This document shows, one piece after another, positions 1 to 11,423 of a stretch of 64,000 nucleotides of DNA (position 1 is its first letter; each line of letters begins with the position of its first letter). The stretch covers positions 35,310,487 through 35,374,486 of the forward strand of contig JAOANR010000015.1 of the NCBI GenBank assembly GCA_030278955.1, in the 5' to 3' direction. The notes beneath the pieces were generated by a model, which was not told the origin of the DNA, did not search any database, and worked only from the letters and a program-made list of their open reading frames with translations. Both the position numbers and the translations under genes were made by a program. Source of the DNA: Hygrophila difformis (taxonomy: Eukaryota > Streptophyta > Magnoliopsida > Lamiales > Acanthaceae).

Positions 1-351
1 CTAATCTTACAGCGGAGCTTCACGGGATCTGGAATGGTCTCAAGCGAATGCACAGCTTGGGGATTGAGTTTAGTTGTTGTTACTCGGACTCGGAGGATGC
101 CTTACGCCTTATCAGACAAGAGCTTTCTCCAGACCATGGCCACTTTGCACTGGTTAGAAACATTCAGGACATCCTTGTGCTCCATCCGGGCTACAAGTGG
201 TATCCTTCGGGAGGGAAATTCTGTAGCTGATGCATTGGCGAAACGAGGATCCAACTCGGAGGAATTCTTCACGACTTGGGTCTTCCCTCCAGACAGCGTT
301 CGGCCGTTCCTATCGGCAGACATGGCAGGAACCTGGTTCCCTCGGTTTTAA
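1..351 (+). pseudogene. LINE RNase H-like domain, 3' remnant
   Basis: This is the end of a non-LTR retrotransposon ORF2. Two reading frames must be joined: 1 to about 170 reads as an RNase H core (ELHGIWNGL, then YSDSEDALRLI), and a second frame continues with the classic end motif REGNSVADALAKRG and stops with TAA at 349-351. The switch lies near 165-190, so the copy is frameshifted. The same arrangement is seen in the intact-looking RNase H domain of the LINE at 32023-32787 of this window. The rest of the element lies outside the window to the left. It is not a host gene. Confidence 0.75.
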
Positions 352-790
352 GTTGTTGTTTTATTCATTTTTTCCTTTCATTTTCTTATTCTCCTTTAGC
401 TGACGCTTGTTGCGTCCCGATCACCGAAAAAAAAAACTTAACATCGGTATACCTGAGTATTCACCAAAAGCTTGAACTCCTCCTAAAAGTACTATAGTAC
501 ATATCACAGGACAGCATTTGTCGTTCACACGTAGACTTGTGCCGTGCGCTTCGCAAGTTGTACCTTTCCTTTCTGAATGTTTCTTACCAAGTTACCATTG
601 AAGTGTTTTCCGTTGATAGTATTTACTGTACTTGCATACCCAAATCCCAAATTCCACTATTCTATAAAAACCCTCGTCTCCTTCCTCCAGTTGTTTCCTC
701 CATTTCCCCCCACCCCCTCATCCCCCCCCCTCTCTCTCAATCGCGAGAGTCTGCAGACTGCCTACTTTCCGATCTCCCTAAAACCGGTTT
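352..790 (+). promoter_or_regulatory. Upstream region and 5' leader of the eIF5-mimic gene
   Basis: The stretch between the LINE remnant and the start codon at 791 has no coding signal. A TATA-like box (TCTATAAAAA, about 660-669) is followed by a CT-rich leader at about 672-790 (TCTCCTTCCTCC, CCCCCCCTCTCTCTC). This is the usual look of a plant core promoter with a pyrimidine-rich 5' UTR. The transcription start, roughly 690-700, is inferred from TATA spacing only. Confidence 0.45.
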
Positions 791-3700
791 ATGAGGTATC
801 TGATTCACTGTCGTCTTCTTTTTCATATTCTTGCGTTTCTTTATCATGCTTTCTTTAAATCCGCCGCTTCTATGCTCAGATCTGCTTCCCTCCCTCCTAC
901 GCTTTTGCTCTTACTCGATTATATGAATTATGGGTTTCCATGAGGTGGGGTTTGTGTTTTAATCTTACTTCGTGAGTTTGATCGATAGATTTTGATTTGT
1001 TCTTTTATTTGGGTTGATGTATGTGAATAGGGTTTTGCTTCTTCTTATTCTCTATTTTTTTTTCTCCTCCCTTTTCTTTAATTAGATGAAATATGTGTTA
1101 TGGTTACTCGTTTTAGTGACAATTCCGATGTTGGGATCTTAAAGTGTTGAGTTATTTTTGTTTGATATGCTTGCATATTACTAATTTTTATTTTTTGTTT
1201 TTGTCTTGCAGCTCGAAGGAGAAGCCCACTCTCGGGTAGGCGCCTTCTATGGTTTTATGAGAAAAAATAAATTTTTAGTTTTGGGCAAATTCATTCGATC
1301 TGGCAGTCTTATCTTTTCGCTGGGTTCATTGTGGACTTGTGTTGTTTTTACTATGATATCTTACATTCCTTTTACATGTAAAATATTCTAGTAAATGGAT
1401 CAAGTGATGATTGATATTGACTACATTTTATAGTTTAGATTAGGGTGAGTCTGACTAACTTTGAAGTTCTAGCATGAATTTAAATTTGGCTGATGATTTA
1501 ATGTGTTGGATTATTTTTACTTTTCGTTTATGTATGATAGAAACTAGTACTGTTAGGAAAGTTGTGTTGAATGAGATTGTTGAAATGTCAATATACATCT
1601 GGAAAAAATGCAGAATTTGTAACCGAAGTTTCAAATATTCACAGATGAGTTATAGTTGAATGTTTATAGTATAAGATTAGTTGATGATGAACTTTACATT
1701 TGGAGTATCCACTCTTGCTGTGCGACACATTTTTTTAAAAATGTATAGATAATTGTGCATACTTGGCTTTCTTTCTCTCTAATGTTCTATCGTCTCTACC
1801 ATGTACATAGTGGCACGCGGATTAAGACCCGCAAACGGAATATTGCTGCGCCGCTGGACCCTGCGGCATTTTCGGATGCAGTGGTCCAGATTTATTTGGA
1901 TAATGCTGGTGATCTGGTACTTTTCTATTTTATTTGGGCTAATAATTCTGCTGTTTGGTTAAGTTCTGCTGCATGCATTTGCGTCATCATTAGCTGCTGT
2001 CGATATGAATTAGATGCAGAATATAGAAGTGATTTTCATCCTAATGTATGTTGTCCAGGAACTTGTTGCAAAGAGCATTGAATCTTCAGATCTTAATTTC
2101 TCAAGATACGGGGACACCTTTTTTGAGGTAGGCTCTTCCTGCAAGTTTGAATTTGATAAATTCTGAAATTTAGAAGCATGATACTGGACTGATCCTGATA
2201 ATGATTCATGCTTTACACTTTAATCTTTCTTAGTATGTAAGTTGTCCAGACACTGCCCACCTGCTTTTCATCCATTCTAACATAAATTAATGATTTGGTC
2301 TTTTTTTTTTTTTTTGGGGGGGGGGGGGGGGGGTGTAGGTACATCTCTTATAATGGTCTGTGAGGTTATAAATAACTCAACTGAAGTATGTGTTGTGTGA
2401 AATTGAGAAAAACAAGGCCTGTTCCTTCCCTCTTCTTGAAGCCTTGAAAAATATTGGGAAAAACCTAAATATGCTCTTATGCCGTTTAGGAAATTGGAGT
2501 GCATAGTCTCATGAAGTATTGGGGTTGAGCTAGTATGACTGTTTACAGATTACAACATTTGCTGCAGAAAGCCATGTACAAGCTTAACACATCAGTTGAA
2601 AGTTATTTAACATCAAGTGCTAAACTGCTAATGTAGATTGTAGAACTAGAAAGCAATGCCAACGACAATTTTATTTCTTAATATATCCCCACTCTGAAGC
2701 TGCCTTATCATTCTGTAAGGAGGAGAAAAATTCATCATGTCTTGTGATCTTGTCCAACCACGGTTTATGTGGGTGAGCTTCCAAAATATTTGAATTTTGG
2801 ATTATGTTTCTTGGCTCTTATAGCTGCTTGATATCGTGCCTTACTTTTGGTCTTTGTTGTGTTGTAAAAGACATTCATTTTATAACACAATTTGCCGTCT
2901 TTTTCTTATGTACTCTGAACATTGTTATACCTTTCTTTAATGGATTGAATTTGTTTATTGGATTAATATAGGTTGTCTTTAGAGGGGGCCGCACACAATC
3001 TGGCACTGTTAAACTTGATGAGGGGGAGCGCCATCCTTACTCCATAATTGACTGTGAGCCTAAACGAGAAGTTATCTTGCCATCTGTTATATACATTCAG
3101 AAGCTTTTGAGGAGGAAGCCTTTTCTCATAAAAAATCTTGAAAATGTTATGCAAAGATTCCTGCAATCTTTGGAACTTTTCACAGATGATGAAAGGAAGA
3201 AGCTTGCCATTTTCACTGCCCTTGCTTTTTCCCAGAAGTTGTCTGGGCTCCAGCCTGAGACTGTTTTCCAGCCACTCCTTAAAGACAATCTTGTTGCCAA
3301 AGGGATAGTTCTCTCATTTATCACTGACTTTTTCAAGGAATATCTGGTTGATAACAGCCTTGATGATCTCGTTTCAATTTTGAAGCGTGGAAAAAGGGAG
3401 GACAACCTTCTAGAGTTCTTCCCATCTTCAAAGCGGACCCATGAAGCTTTATCTGAGCATTTTGCGTAAGTTGCTCCTCTCCAACCTATCTACCTATGAA
3501 TGAATGCATCATTAATCTTGTGAGCATTCACATGCTATGCCTTATTACAGAATAATAACAATTTCTGGAGCTGGTTTTATTTTTTTGTTGCACACATCCC
3601 GTAAATAGTCTTTTAGTTTAGGATAATAGGATGAAGCTTTAATATGGACATAGTAAGGTTGTTACGGCGCCCTGTTGCGGCGCGGCTCCCGTGGACTGCC

Positions 3701-5935
3701 ATACCGCCATGGCGACAATATGGCGAGTATTACATATAGTGTAATATATATATTTTTATTTTATATAAAATGAAATAATAGTAGTTTTATAGTATAATAT
3801 TAAAAAAATATATATTATAAATGATAAAATAACCTTTAGTTATTTGTTTATATAAACATTATTATTATTATTATTATTATTAACTAATGAAAAATGAGAA
3901 GTAATAATAGTGCACTGACTGCACTCTAAAAGAGAAAAGAGAAAAGGAAGGGGAAAGGTCATACTAGAATAAATGAGATCTAGGAAATAGTAAAGTCATA
4001 GCATTTATTTAAAAACAGAACAAAAACAGAATGCGGGATTTGGGGGATTTGGGAAGAAACAGCAGAGTGAGGTAGAAGGCTCGTACAGGCATCATGGGAG
4101 GAGGCAGTGACCGGAGACGCGGTGGCGGACGGCGGGAAGAGGACACGGACAGTAGAAGTTTTTGGTAAGTTTGCTGCTAGGGTTTCGAAATAGAGTTGAG
4201 GGCTAGGGCAATGTTTGGGTTTAAAGGCTTCTGGGACTGTATGGCGAGGCGGTCTTCTGCCACCGCCATGCCGCCATGTCGTCGCCACGGCGACGCCGTA
4301 ACAACCTTACAAGTAATGAAAATCACAACACAACCGACAAAGTTCTGTTTGTTTTGTTGCTAAACTACATCATGTCATGATGACGAATGCAAAGTTATAT
4401 AGTGAAGAGGTTTACTGATTTAATTTTATATTTATCATTTGCTTCCGGATTAGTGTGTGATCCATTTTGATTGAACACTGATAAAAGAACATTGCGCTTA
4501 TTCTGATTTGTCTGGACAGAACACAAACTGAACGTTACTTCTGATTTTAGTAAGTAATTAATGGTTATTGATATTCAAATTAGCTTTATGTCTACAGCAA
4601 GGAAGGTCTTAAAGAGTTGGTTGAGTACAATGAGAAGAAAGTATTCGAGGTCAAGCTTAAGGAAATGAAATCTGCAATAACTACTCAGATTTCAGAAGAG
4701 GCTGATGTTGCTGAAGTCATAGAAACTGTCAAACAACATGTGAAAGATGCTAAATTTCCAGATATTGAGGTTGTCCGTATGCTCTGGGATGTCCTCATGG
4801 ATGCTGTGCAGTGGTCTGGAAAAAATCAGCAACAGAATGCCAACTTAGCTCTGCGTCAGGTCTGCCTTACAATATTTTGCTATTATATATGTCCTCTTGC
4901 ATGGCCATGCTATGTTATGATTGATTTTTGGTTCATTAAGGCATTTCTTACAGCTTTTCTTTCTTTCTTTCTTTTTTTTTCTTTTTTTTTCTTTTTCTTT
5001 TTCCGTTGGTTGGTAATTTAGTTACTTTGAGTGCATTTCCGGGCACCCTAGACCAACGTTTGTCCTCGTGCACCCCATATATATATATTTATATCTGTTG
5101 TGGTCCCACTTTTCACACTATTCAATACAAATTTTTAACGATTAATAAATTAAATTGTGTATGTGGTAAAAGTTATAAAAAGTATATATTCTAAAACTCC
5201 ATGATTAGACGAATCCAACAATATTTCACTTGATTATGTTTTTCCTTCGATAAATTCGATAAAAAGTTCGGTTAAATTTAGTATTAAACAATGTCAAAAG
5301 TCAAAGTGGCTCACATATTTAAAATTGAAATACAACTCAAATTATCTGTTTCTGAAGTTCAGTGTAATTTGTGAAAATTATTTTGGCTGTTGTGGCTACT
5401 TTCTAATTGTGTCATGCTGCAAGCACTGGTGGCGGCGATTTGGTTCAGCATGTGATTTGCTTTTTGTTTGGTATTTCCAGGTGAAATCATGGGCAGAGTT
5501 GCTTAATGCGTTCTGCACCACTGGAAGGCTGCAACTTGAACTCATGTACAAAGTTCAGGCCCAGTGCTATGAGGACACGAAGCTGATGAAATTATTTCCT
5601 GAAATAATCAAGTCGCTCTATGATCAGGATGTGCTTGCAGAAGACACCATTCTTCACTGGTTTAGTAAAGGAACAAACCCCAAGGGCAGGTAATACTTAG
5701 TACTTAGTACCAAGGTTCTATCTATCCATCAAGTAAATGTAATTGTGTGCGCGTTGTCATCATCCTAACTTCCAAAGTTGTTTTGCCACAATCATCCATC
5801 CTCACTACCAGCAGCTATTATTTCAATACCATCTCTCATATGTGATGCAAATTGCAATGGTGTGACAGGCAAACATTTGTCAAGTCATTGGAGCCGTTGG
5901 TGAAATGGCTGGAGGAGGCAGAGGAAGAAGACTGA
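791..5935 (+). CDS. eIF5-mimic protein (BZW-like, W2 domain)
   Basis: Coding exons are 791-795, 1212-1235, 1811-1916, 2059-2127, 2972-3465, 4598-4859, 5481-5689 and 5869-5935; they sum to 1236 nt, 411 aa. The first exon carries only ATGAG before GTATCT, so the start codon is separated from nearly all of the protein. The sequence begins MSSKEKPTLGGTRIKTRKRN and ends with the acidic-aromatic box KWLEEAEEED. The N-terminal half is HEAT/ARM-like; the C-terminal part, about residues 240-405, is a W2 domain like those of eIF5 and eIF2B-epsilon (VLAEDTILHWF). Family knowledge: these proteins bind eIF2 and eIF3 in the cytosol, compete with eIF5 and tighten start-codon selection. The length and start match the Arabidopsis relatives I recall (At5g36230, At1g65220). 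Intron 5 holds a MITE and intron 6 a Stowaway-like fragment. No damage is seen. Confidence 0.93.
3655..4313. mobile_element. MITE with TAAGGTTGTTACGGCG terminal inverted repeats
   Basis: It sits inside intron 5 of the eIF5-mimic gene. The left end (about 3654) and the reverse complement of the right end (about 4313) share GTAAGGTTGTTACGGCG, and both ends continue into GC-rich arms with CCGCCATGGCG-type motifs, while the centre is AT-rich. The element is about 660 bp and has no ORF that looks like a transposase, so it is non-autonomous. Flanks (ACATAGT left, ACAAGT right) suggest an imperfect target duplication that I could not settle, so the superfamily is left open. Confidence 0.65.
5185..5310 (-). 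repeat. Stowaway-like MITE fragment in intron 6 of the eIF5-mimic gene
   Basis: The block containing TCCATGATTAGACGAATCCAAC and CACTTGATTATG is a diverged copy of an element whose better copies are at about 10023, 21894, 44111 and 58680. Shared landmarks are the GACGAATC-AACA block and the following CACTTG-TAT block. Terminal repeats are not recognisable here. Confidence 0.4.
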
Positions 5936-6718
5936 GCTGTTTGTTGCCATAGCAGCCTCCCTTTTGCGCCAGCCACTGAACTCACTAAGTGACTTGTTGA
6001 ATACTTGCCGCGTGGTTTGATCATGTGATTGTCGTGATGGCTCTGTAGTTGTGCTTTTTTATTTGGAGTGTGCCTCTCGAGTACTGCAAGCAGTCTATGC
6101 TTGTTATGAAAGACCCAGCATACATGTCCTTGTTCTAGCTTGTTGCTTAAACCCCTTTGTCCCTTTCAAATTTGTACCTTTTGCCAAACATGTTTCTCCA
6201 AGAACAATTTGAATCCTTAGTTTTGACTATCTTGTTTGTTTGCATTTATTTTTTTATGCTCCAAAGTACCCGAGTATCAAGTTTTACTATAGTGTTCTAC
6301 TATTTATAGATTAAAGCCATTAAGCAGGAGGAAAAGTTCTCAAGATCTTTGTAGATCACACAATTTGAAACTAAACCAAATGAAGAAGCTCCATGAATTT
6401 CCATAATTTTATTACTCTATATTATGGATACACCAACACACAGATTGAGAGTATGGACCCTACAAATTACAAAGTCAAAATAAAGTGTTCCCATCCACCC
6501 TGACCAGTGCATACAACAGCTAACAGATGAATGAAATAAGGAAATGTCATGCTGTTCTTCCACTTCCCCCATGGCCATTACCTCCTAACTATCTATCTTT
6601 CTCAGAACTGGTTTGTTTTCCTTGCAAAAGAATCAAAGTAAATTCGAAAAAGAAGAAACAAAAAAAATACAGGCGACAATGAAGAAAGACATCCATATTT
6701 GGTCTTTATATTTCTAGC
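5936..6718. other. Convergent 3' intergenic region
   Basis: The eIF5-mimic gene (+) and the PP2C gene (-) end toward each other across this stretch. It must contain both 3' UTRs and polyadenylation sites. I see no ORF of interest, repeat or RNA gene in it. Confidence 0.5.
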
Positions 6719-8932
6719 CTACCCTTTTTTCCCTGCTGCAGCATTGGCATTGCCTTCACCGTTTTCCTTACCCGGTGTGAAAATAGGCAAATCCATGAGC
6801 GTGTTCACGCGCGCAACTCCTTCTAGAGCGGACCATTGTTCAAATCCATCGTTCATTTGTTCATAGTCTGAGCATTCTATGTCGTGATCACGTTCAGAAA
6901 CCTCATCCGTGCTTGCTTTAGCTTTGCCCGAGCAGTTTGACACTGTGTGACCAGAGGCATCATCTTTTGCAACTGTGGGTTCACAATTGGTGATAGAAGT
7001 AGCAGCAGACTCGTTTGAGTCGAGGAAAAGGCAAACCACCGCGCAGTCATCAACTTTAGAAGTTGGATACTTGGACCTCCAAGCCTTCACTGCTGACTCC
7101 ACCAGGGTTCGAGCAGCAAGTTTCCGTGTGGGGCAAGCATCCACGATGCCCACTACTTCCTGGTTTGAGAGTACATCCCAAATCTGCAGCGGAGAGAACA
7201 CTTGAGTCGAACCAGAAAATGATGACAGGATTAAAATTGCAGTTAATGATAGTGGAAGGATGATGAACTCATACCCCATCAGTGGCCAGGACAACGAACT
7301 CATCCCTATCTGTGATCCGTCTGCAGGAAACTTCTGGGACAGAGATAAGACCAAAATCCTTGAGACAGAAATCACCAAATGCCCGCGCCATAGCAAGCCC
7401 TGGAGAGTCGTTGTTTGGTAGCCACACTCTTGCTACCTCTGGTTCATCGGGAAGGGCAAACACACGTCCTCTGCATTTGCGAATCCTCTCTGCTTCCTCT
7501 ACAAGACAATGACAGAATTAAGGCAGTGAAGATCCAACAAAGACTGCAGTCATGAATTAGTAAGGATGCCATGCCACATTCACAAACATCTCCTAACTGT
7601 CCAATCCATTTCAGAGAGGGAAGAGTAGTACCAGGAACGTTAGGTTTGAGATCCACAGTTAACTGGACTGCAGTAAGTGAATTATTATCATCTCTTGTAG
7701 CCAATACAGCCCTCGAATCACCAACGTTTCCGATGACAAGATCCTGACCCTGCACAAGGTTACCGGGGTATTCTTGAAGTACAGCAAAAATGTAACCCAT
7801 CACAGAACTAATCACAATTTTTTGTACCCTTCATACCTTTTTAACCAGAGTGACAGCCGTTGTGCCACTGCAGAAGCAATCAATATTTGCATGTATTCTC
7901 AACTCCCTGTCCATGGCCTTATAAGCCTTGAGAAAAGACTCCTTCAATGCGTCCAAGTCCTTCGATTGCTGTCCAGTTTCTTCATCGTCAATGGACACTC
8001 TAACTTCCTCGTCAGCTGATAAGAAGGGAGCTTCTTCTGAGAACAAGTAATCTGTTGAATTCAATTTAGCCTCTTTAACAGCACTATTGGTCTTAACACC
8101 GGACTCCCAGTGTGCATTCAGCTTCAGAGGAAGTCCATCTCTTACTTTCCTCGCAACAAAATGACCATAAGGACCGTGGCCATCAAAAACCCCACAGAAG
8201 ACTGTGTCCTTTCTCAAACCGAAGTTCTGGCAGGATATTCAATCTCATAAATATCAGTGAATTGAAGCCCACTAGAAACACATAGCTCCCACAATGATAA
8301 CATAGGATTTTTCACTACAGAACAATAAAGCATAGAAGACAATAACAAGAACAAAAAAGCAGTACAATTGTCTTAGGACTTTTATCAAGCAGATTTCTTA
8401 TGCCTTCGCCGGCAGAATGGAATCTAGAGATAACAAATTTTATGCACATTATAACAGGACCAAAGGACTCACCAATCAAGCAATATTATTGAATTAGATA
8501 GAAGTAATGATCAAGGTAAAACAATCTATCTATGCTCTACAAGTCAAAAAAAAAAAAACTATGATCGTATGCAATCAAAAGTGAATGATATTTGATGCAT
8601 CCATTACAAAAACATTTCAAGTCACCACTGTATGCACAAATCATTGTGGAGGCATTTTATTTCGCATAAGAAAGAAGAAAAGCGCAGCTAACCTCCCAAA
8701 CAATCATGGCATCTTGATTGGTTCCTTTCCTGCCTTGTTGGGTGAAGAGGCAAGCAATTTCACAGGATCCACTGACAAACAACCTCCCAGGAATCCGATG
8801 CAGTTGATCATCCCTCCCATAGTCAAATGAGGAATTCCGCGACCCCAGCCTCTTTCTTGATCCCCGCCTCTTTATAGCCAGTGGAGAGCCATCCCGCGGG
8901 CTCCTGCTTTCACTGGACAAGCAGGAACCCAG
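6719..8932 (-). CDS. Protein phosphatase 2C (PPM family), apparent CTG start
   Basis: Coding exons (minus strand) are 8932-8693, 8226-7837, 7749-7632, 7498-7275 and 7183-6719: 1437 nt, 478 aa. It removes phosphate from Ser/Thr using two metal ions. Visible signatures in order: NQDAMIVWE near residue 76, FDGHGPYGH (metal-binding D95), GNVGDSRAVL (D221), LAMARAFGDF, ATDGIWD (D323) and VDDCAVVCLFL (D369-D370), then a variable acidic tail. Relatives, such as Arabidopsis PP2C74 (At5g36250) as I recall it, begin MGSCLSS, an N-myristoylation and palmitoylation signal for membrane attachment. Here the same residues are intact but the first codon, 8930-8932, is CTG, and no in-frame ATG occurs between it and a TAG at 9101-9103. 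Either translation starts at CUG, or a small upstream exon supplies the ATG (TTCAG just upstream could be an acceptor), or the start is lost. Catalytic residues are all kept. Confidence 0.9.
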
Positions 8933-10022
8933 GGGCAGGGCCCTGAACAAATTCAATATGCACTCCAGAACGGCAAGGCAATAACACCCCCTATCTTCTG
9001 TATGAGAATCCGTCACGAAATTTGACAAAAAAATCCCTCTAAAGATTCTTTCTATTTCTGGTTCCTTCTTTCTTTCTTTCTTTTTTTTTTCCCTGTCCTC
9101 CTAATCAATACGAACAATCACTCGTTGATCAAGGGGATTCAATCTCTGTGCAGAAACATTCCTTGGAAGACAGCTTTCGTTTCTAAAAGGAAAATGACAT
9201 ATGAACAACCCCTTCTGAATCTACCAATCAGAAGTCATCCAATTGTTTCACCAAGAACACTCTTTCAATTGGCAAATTCAGTCCTCTCCTCACCACAAGT
9301 AAACAAGAATAACCTTCTCAAAAATATGAACTTACCCTCAACTAATATACCCAAAAACCATATGGAACACACATGCCAAAAGACTAATTTCTTTATACAC
9401 AAAAATAAATGTGTAAAAGAAAAAGGGAGAAGCACTAAGGAGACAAAAAGTGCAGATCTATGAGGGAAAAAAAATGCCCTTCTTCACACTAGCAAAAAGA
9501 AAATCCCACACATTTCCTCCTACAGAAATCAAAATACTAATTCAATGAATCAAAATACAGTGCTAACATAAGGCTCAAGAATCTCCCATCAATTGCAAGA
9601 AACGAGACAAAATTATCGAAATGAGACAAAACAATCGGATCTTGAAGGCGAAGGGATGAAAGAAAGCACATAACCTGCTCGACCCAAAAAATCAGAGCAG
9701 AAATTGAAGCTTGGAATCATTGGCAGGTTTCCCATTTACAAATAATTGGTAAAGAAAGAATCACGAGGTCGAGATGCCAATGATACGGAAAACGAATGAA
9801 AGAGATTTAATTGGAACAAGAGAAAGGAACACAAATAACGAACTGTGGTTAAGACGGGCACTGGGATCGCAAGAAAACCGCCCCCTCCTCACTTTTATTG
9901 CCACAGGACAAGTTCAACCAGATTGGGGGGAATCTGGGAATGTACACACACACACACACACTCACACAGGGGCCTATATCCATACTACTACCATATCTAT
10001 ATGTATAAGTGTTTTGTATGTA
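8933..10022 (-). other. Upstream region of the PP2C gene
   Basis: This stretch lies 5' of the PP2C gene and should hold its promoter and leader. A pyrimidine/purine run is present at 9064-9090. A CA microsatellite lies at about 9942-9969. Open frames here are short and resemble no family I know. Confidence 0.4.
9942..9969. repeat. CA dinucleotide microsatellite
   Basis: About ten ACAC units interrupted once by a CTCACA step. Confidence 0.8.
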
Positions 10023-10230
10023 TGTACTTCCTCCGTTTTTTAAAAGAAAGCTACTGCAGATGTGACACTATTCACACAAACATTTTAATTTAAAGGTTTA
10101 TCATAGTTATACATATAGTCAAGTCAGATCATGTCAGATTCATCTCGTCTTGTAATTTTTAGATATCGAAATTTTAAAATTTCTACTTGCACCGAACTTG
10201 AGTTATAACTTGTTTAAAATATGCATTGAA
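10023..10230 (+). mobile_element. Stowaway-like MITE, left part
   Basis: It starts TACTTCCTCCG, the sequence typical of Stowaway ends next to a TA target. It continues with the block shared by the copies at 21894 and 44111: ATAGTCAAGTCAGATC, CAGATTCATCTCGTC, ACTTGAGTTATAAC. The right terminal repeat is not clear because a tandem duplication follows directly. Confidence 0.55.
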
Positions 10231-10332
10231 TTGCGTATAGATTTGTCTGTGGAGTAATTAAGAAAACCTGTTTCCAAATTGAACTGCGTATAGATTTGTC
10301 TGTGGAGTAATTAAGAAAACCTGTTTCCAAAT
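10228..10332. repeat. Tandem duplication, 53-bp unit
   Basis: The block starting GAATTGCGTATAGATTTG (10228) is repeated from 10281 (GAACTGCGTATAGATTTG) with only one or two differences. The near-identity shows it is recent. Confidence 0.85.
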
Positions 10333-10749
10333 GAGGATGTATGTTTTCCCATAGCAAATAAATACTACTACTATGTGTACTACTACTCAATGTTATGATT
10401 ATAGTGTGTCAAAGAATTTATTGTATTGATCATTTATTTATTTTAGATAGATGATCATGTGGATGGAATGGAAAATAGCAAGAACAATTAATTGGCTAAT
10501 TGCTATCCAAAAGTTTGGCAAATAAAGTAACTATTATGTCGACTGTAATTGAACAAAATGGCCCAAGGAAATTTACCAAAAGACAAAAGACTAATGACAT
10601 AACACTTATACACAGATTTGGTAGTAGCTTCTACTAAAATATATTCAAAGAAGCTACATAAGGAAATTTACCAAAAGACTAAAGACTAATTGACTCAATC
10701 CACAGATTTTTTTACATGTGTACAATTATGTGATAATTAGGGGTTAGCA
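10333..10749. other. Intergenic region without recognisable genes
   Basis: AT-rich sequence between the 53-bp duplication and the GATCTTA-rich element. A short direct repeat is visible: AAGGAAATTTACCAAAAGAC occurs near 10565 and again near 10660. I see no gene in it. Confidence 0.4.
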
Positions 10750-11232
10750 TAGTTGTTAAGATCCGATCCTGATCTTAGGATCTTACGATTTTACGATCAT
10801 ACATCTCTAAAACGATCCCGATCCTTGTAGGATCTTAAAATTAATAAGATCTGGATAAGATCTCGATCTTGATCGTAGAATGTTACGATCTTATGGTCAT
10901 ACTGTCTTAATCGCTTCTACGATCTTACGATCATATCTTCTTAAACGCTAAAATTTTTGTAGGATTTTATGATTTGGGATCAAAATAATTTATTTTCTTT
11001 AATTTTAAACTTAAGAACGTGTATTCTTTATGTATAATGTGTAAAAAAAAATATAATATGAGTTTAGTTAACTTGCCAGATTCATAAACGCACAAATTAA
11101 TATTAGTATGCATAATTGAGTTTATTTATTATTGCAATTTCATTAAGATCTTAGGATCCCGATTCGATCCTAGTATTCCGATCTTCCAAAGAGAAAAACG
11201 ATCCCATATAAGATCCCGATCTTAACAACTTT
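10750..11232. mobile_element. GATCTTA-rich non-autonomous DNA transposon, probably hAT-like
   Basis: The ends are inverted repeats: left CATAGTTGTTAAGATC, right GATCTTAACAACTTT (G). GGGGTTAG flanks both sides, which fits an 8-bp target duplication as in hAT elements, although one base at the border is ambiguous. Inside, the motifs GATCTTA, ACGATC and GATCCCGATC recur many times on both strands, making long snap-back arms. Homologues lie at about 35552-35985 and 41120-41562. No transposase is encoded. Confidence 0.65.
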
Positions 11233-11384
11233 GGGGTTAGTATTATTTTTACTATTCCATTTGTCACTACTATTTTTCTTTCTTTTTTTTTTAAAAAAGA
11301 AATATATAATAAATGAAAATTTAAATTGCTAAAAAATGTTTATTTTTGTTTTTAATACAAATGCTAAAGTACCAATACTAATTC

Positions 11385-11394
<10 letters not shown>

Positions 11395-11422
<28 letters not shown>
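11395..11422. repeat. TAA microsatellite, left half, split by a Helitron
   Basis: ATAATAATA repeats run directly up to the Helitron border at 11423. The same repeat resumes at 15245 just after the Helitron end. Confidence 0.85.

Positions 11423-11423
<1 letters not shown>

Noticed and set aside
1206..1391. 61-codon open frame reading through exon 2 of the eIF5-mimic gene
   Set aside because: It is in a frame different from the SKEKPTLGG coding frame and runs into the intron.
2310..2335. T run followed by a run of about 19 G in intron 4 of the eIF5-mimic gene
   Set aside because: A simple homopolymer in an intron; a G-quadruplex is possible but the run length may be a sequencing estimate.
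3655..4313. Possible additional exon (GC-rich ORF on the minus strand, 3980-4288) in intron 5
   Set aside because: The GC-rich parts are the inverted arms of a MITE; the exons on both sides join in phase without it.
9125..9463. 112-codon plus-strand open frame upstream of PP2C
   Set aside because: No recognisable domain, Asn/Lys-rich composition of AT-rich DNA, and it overlaps the likely PP2C upstream region.
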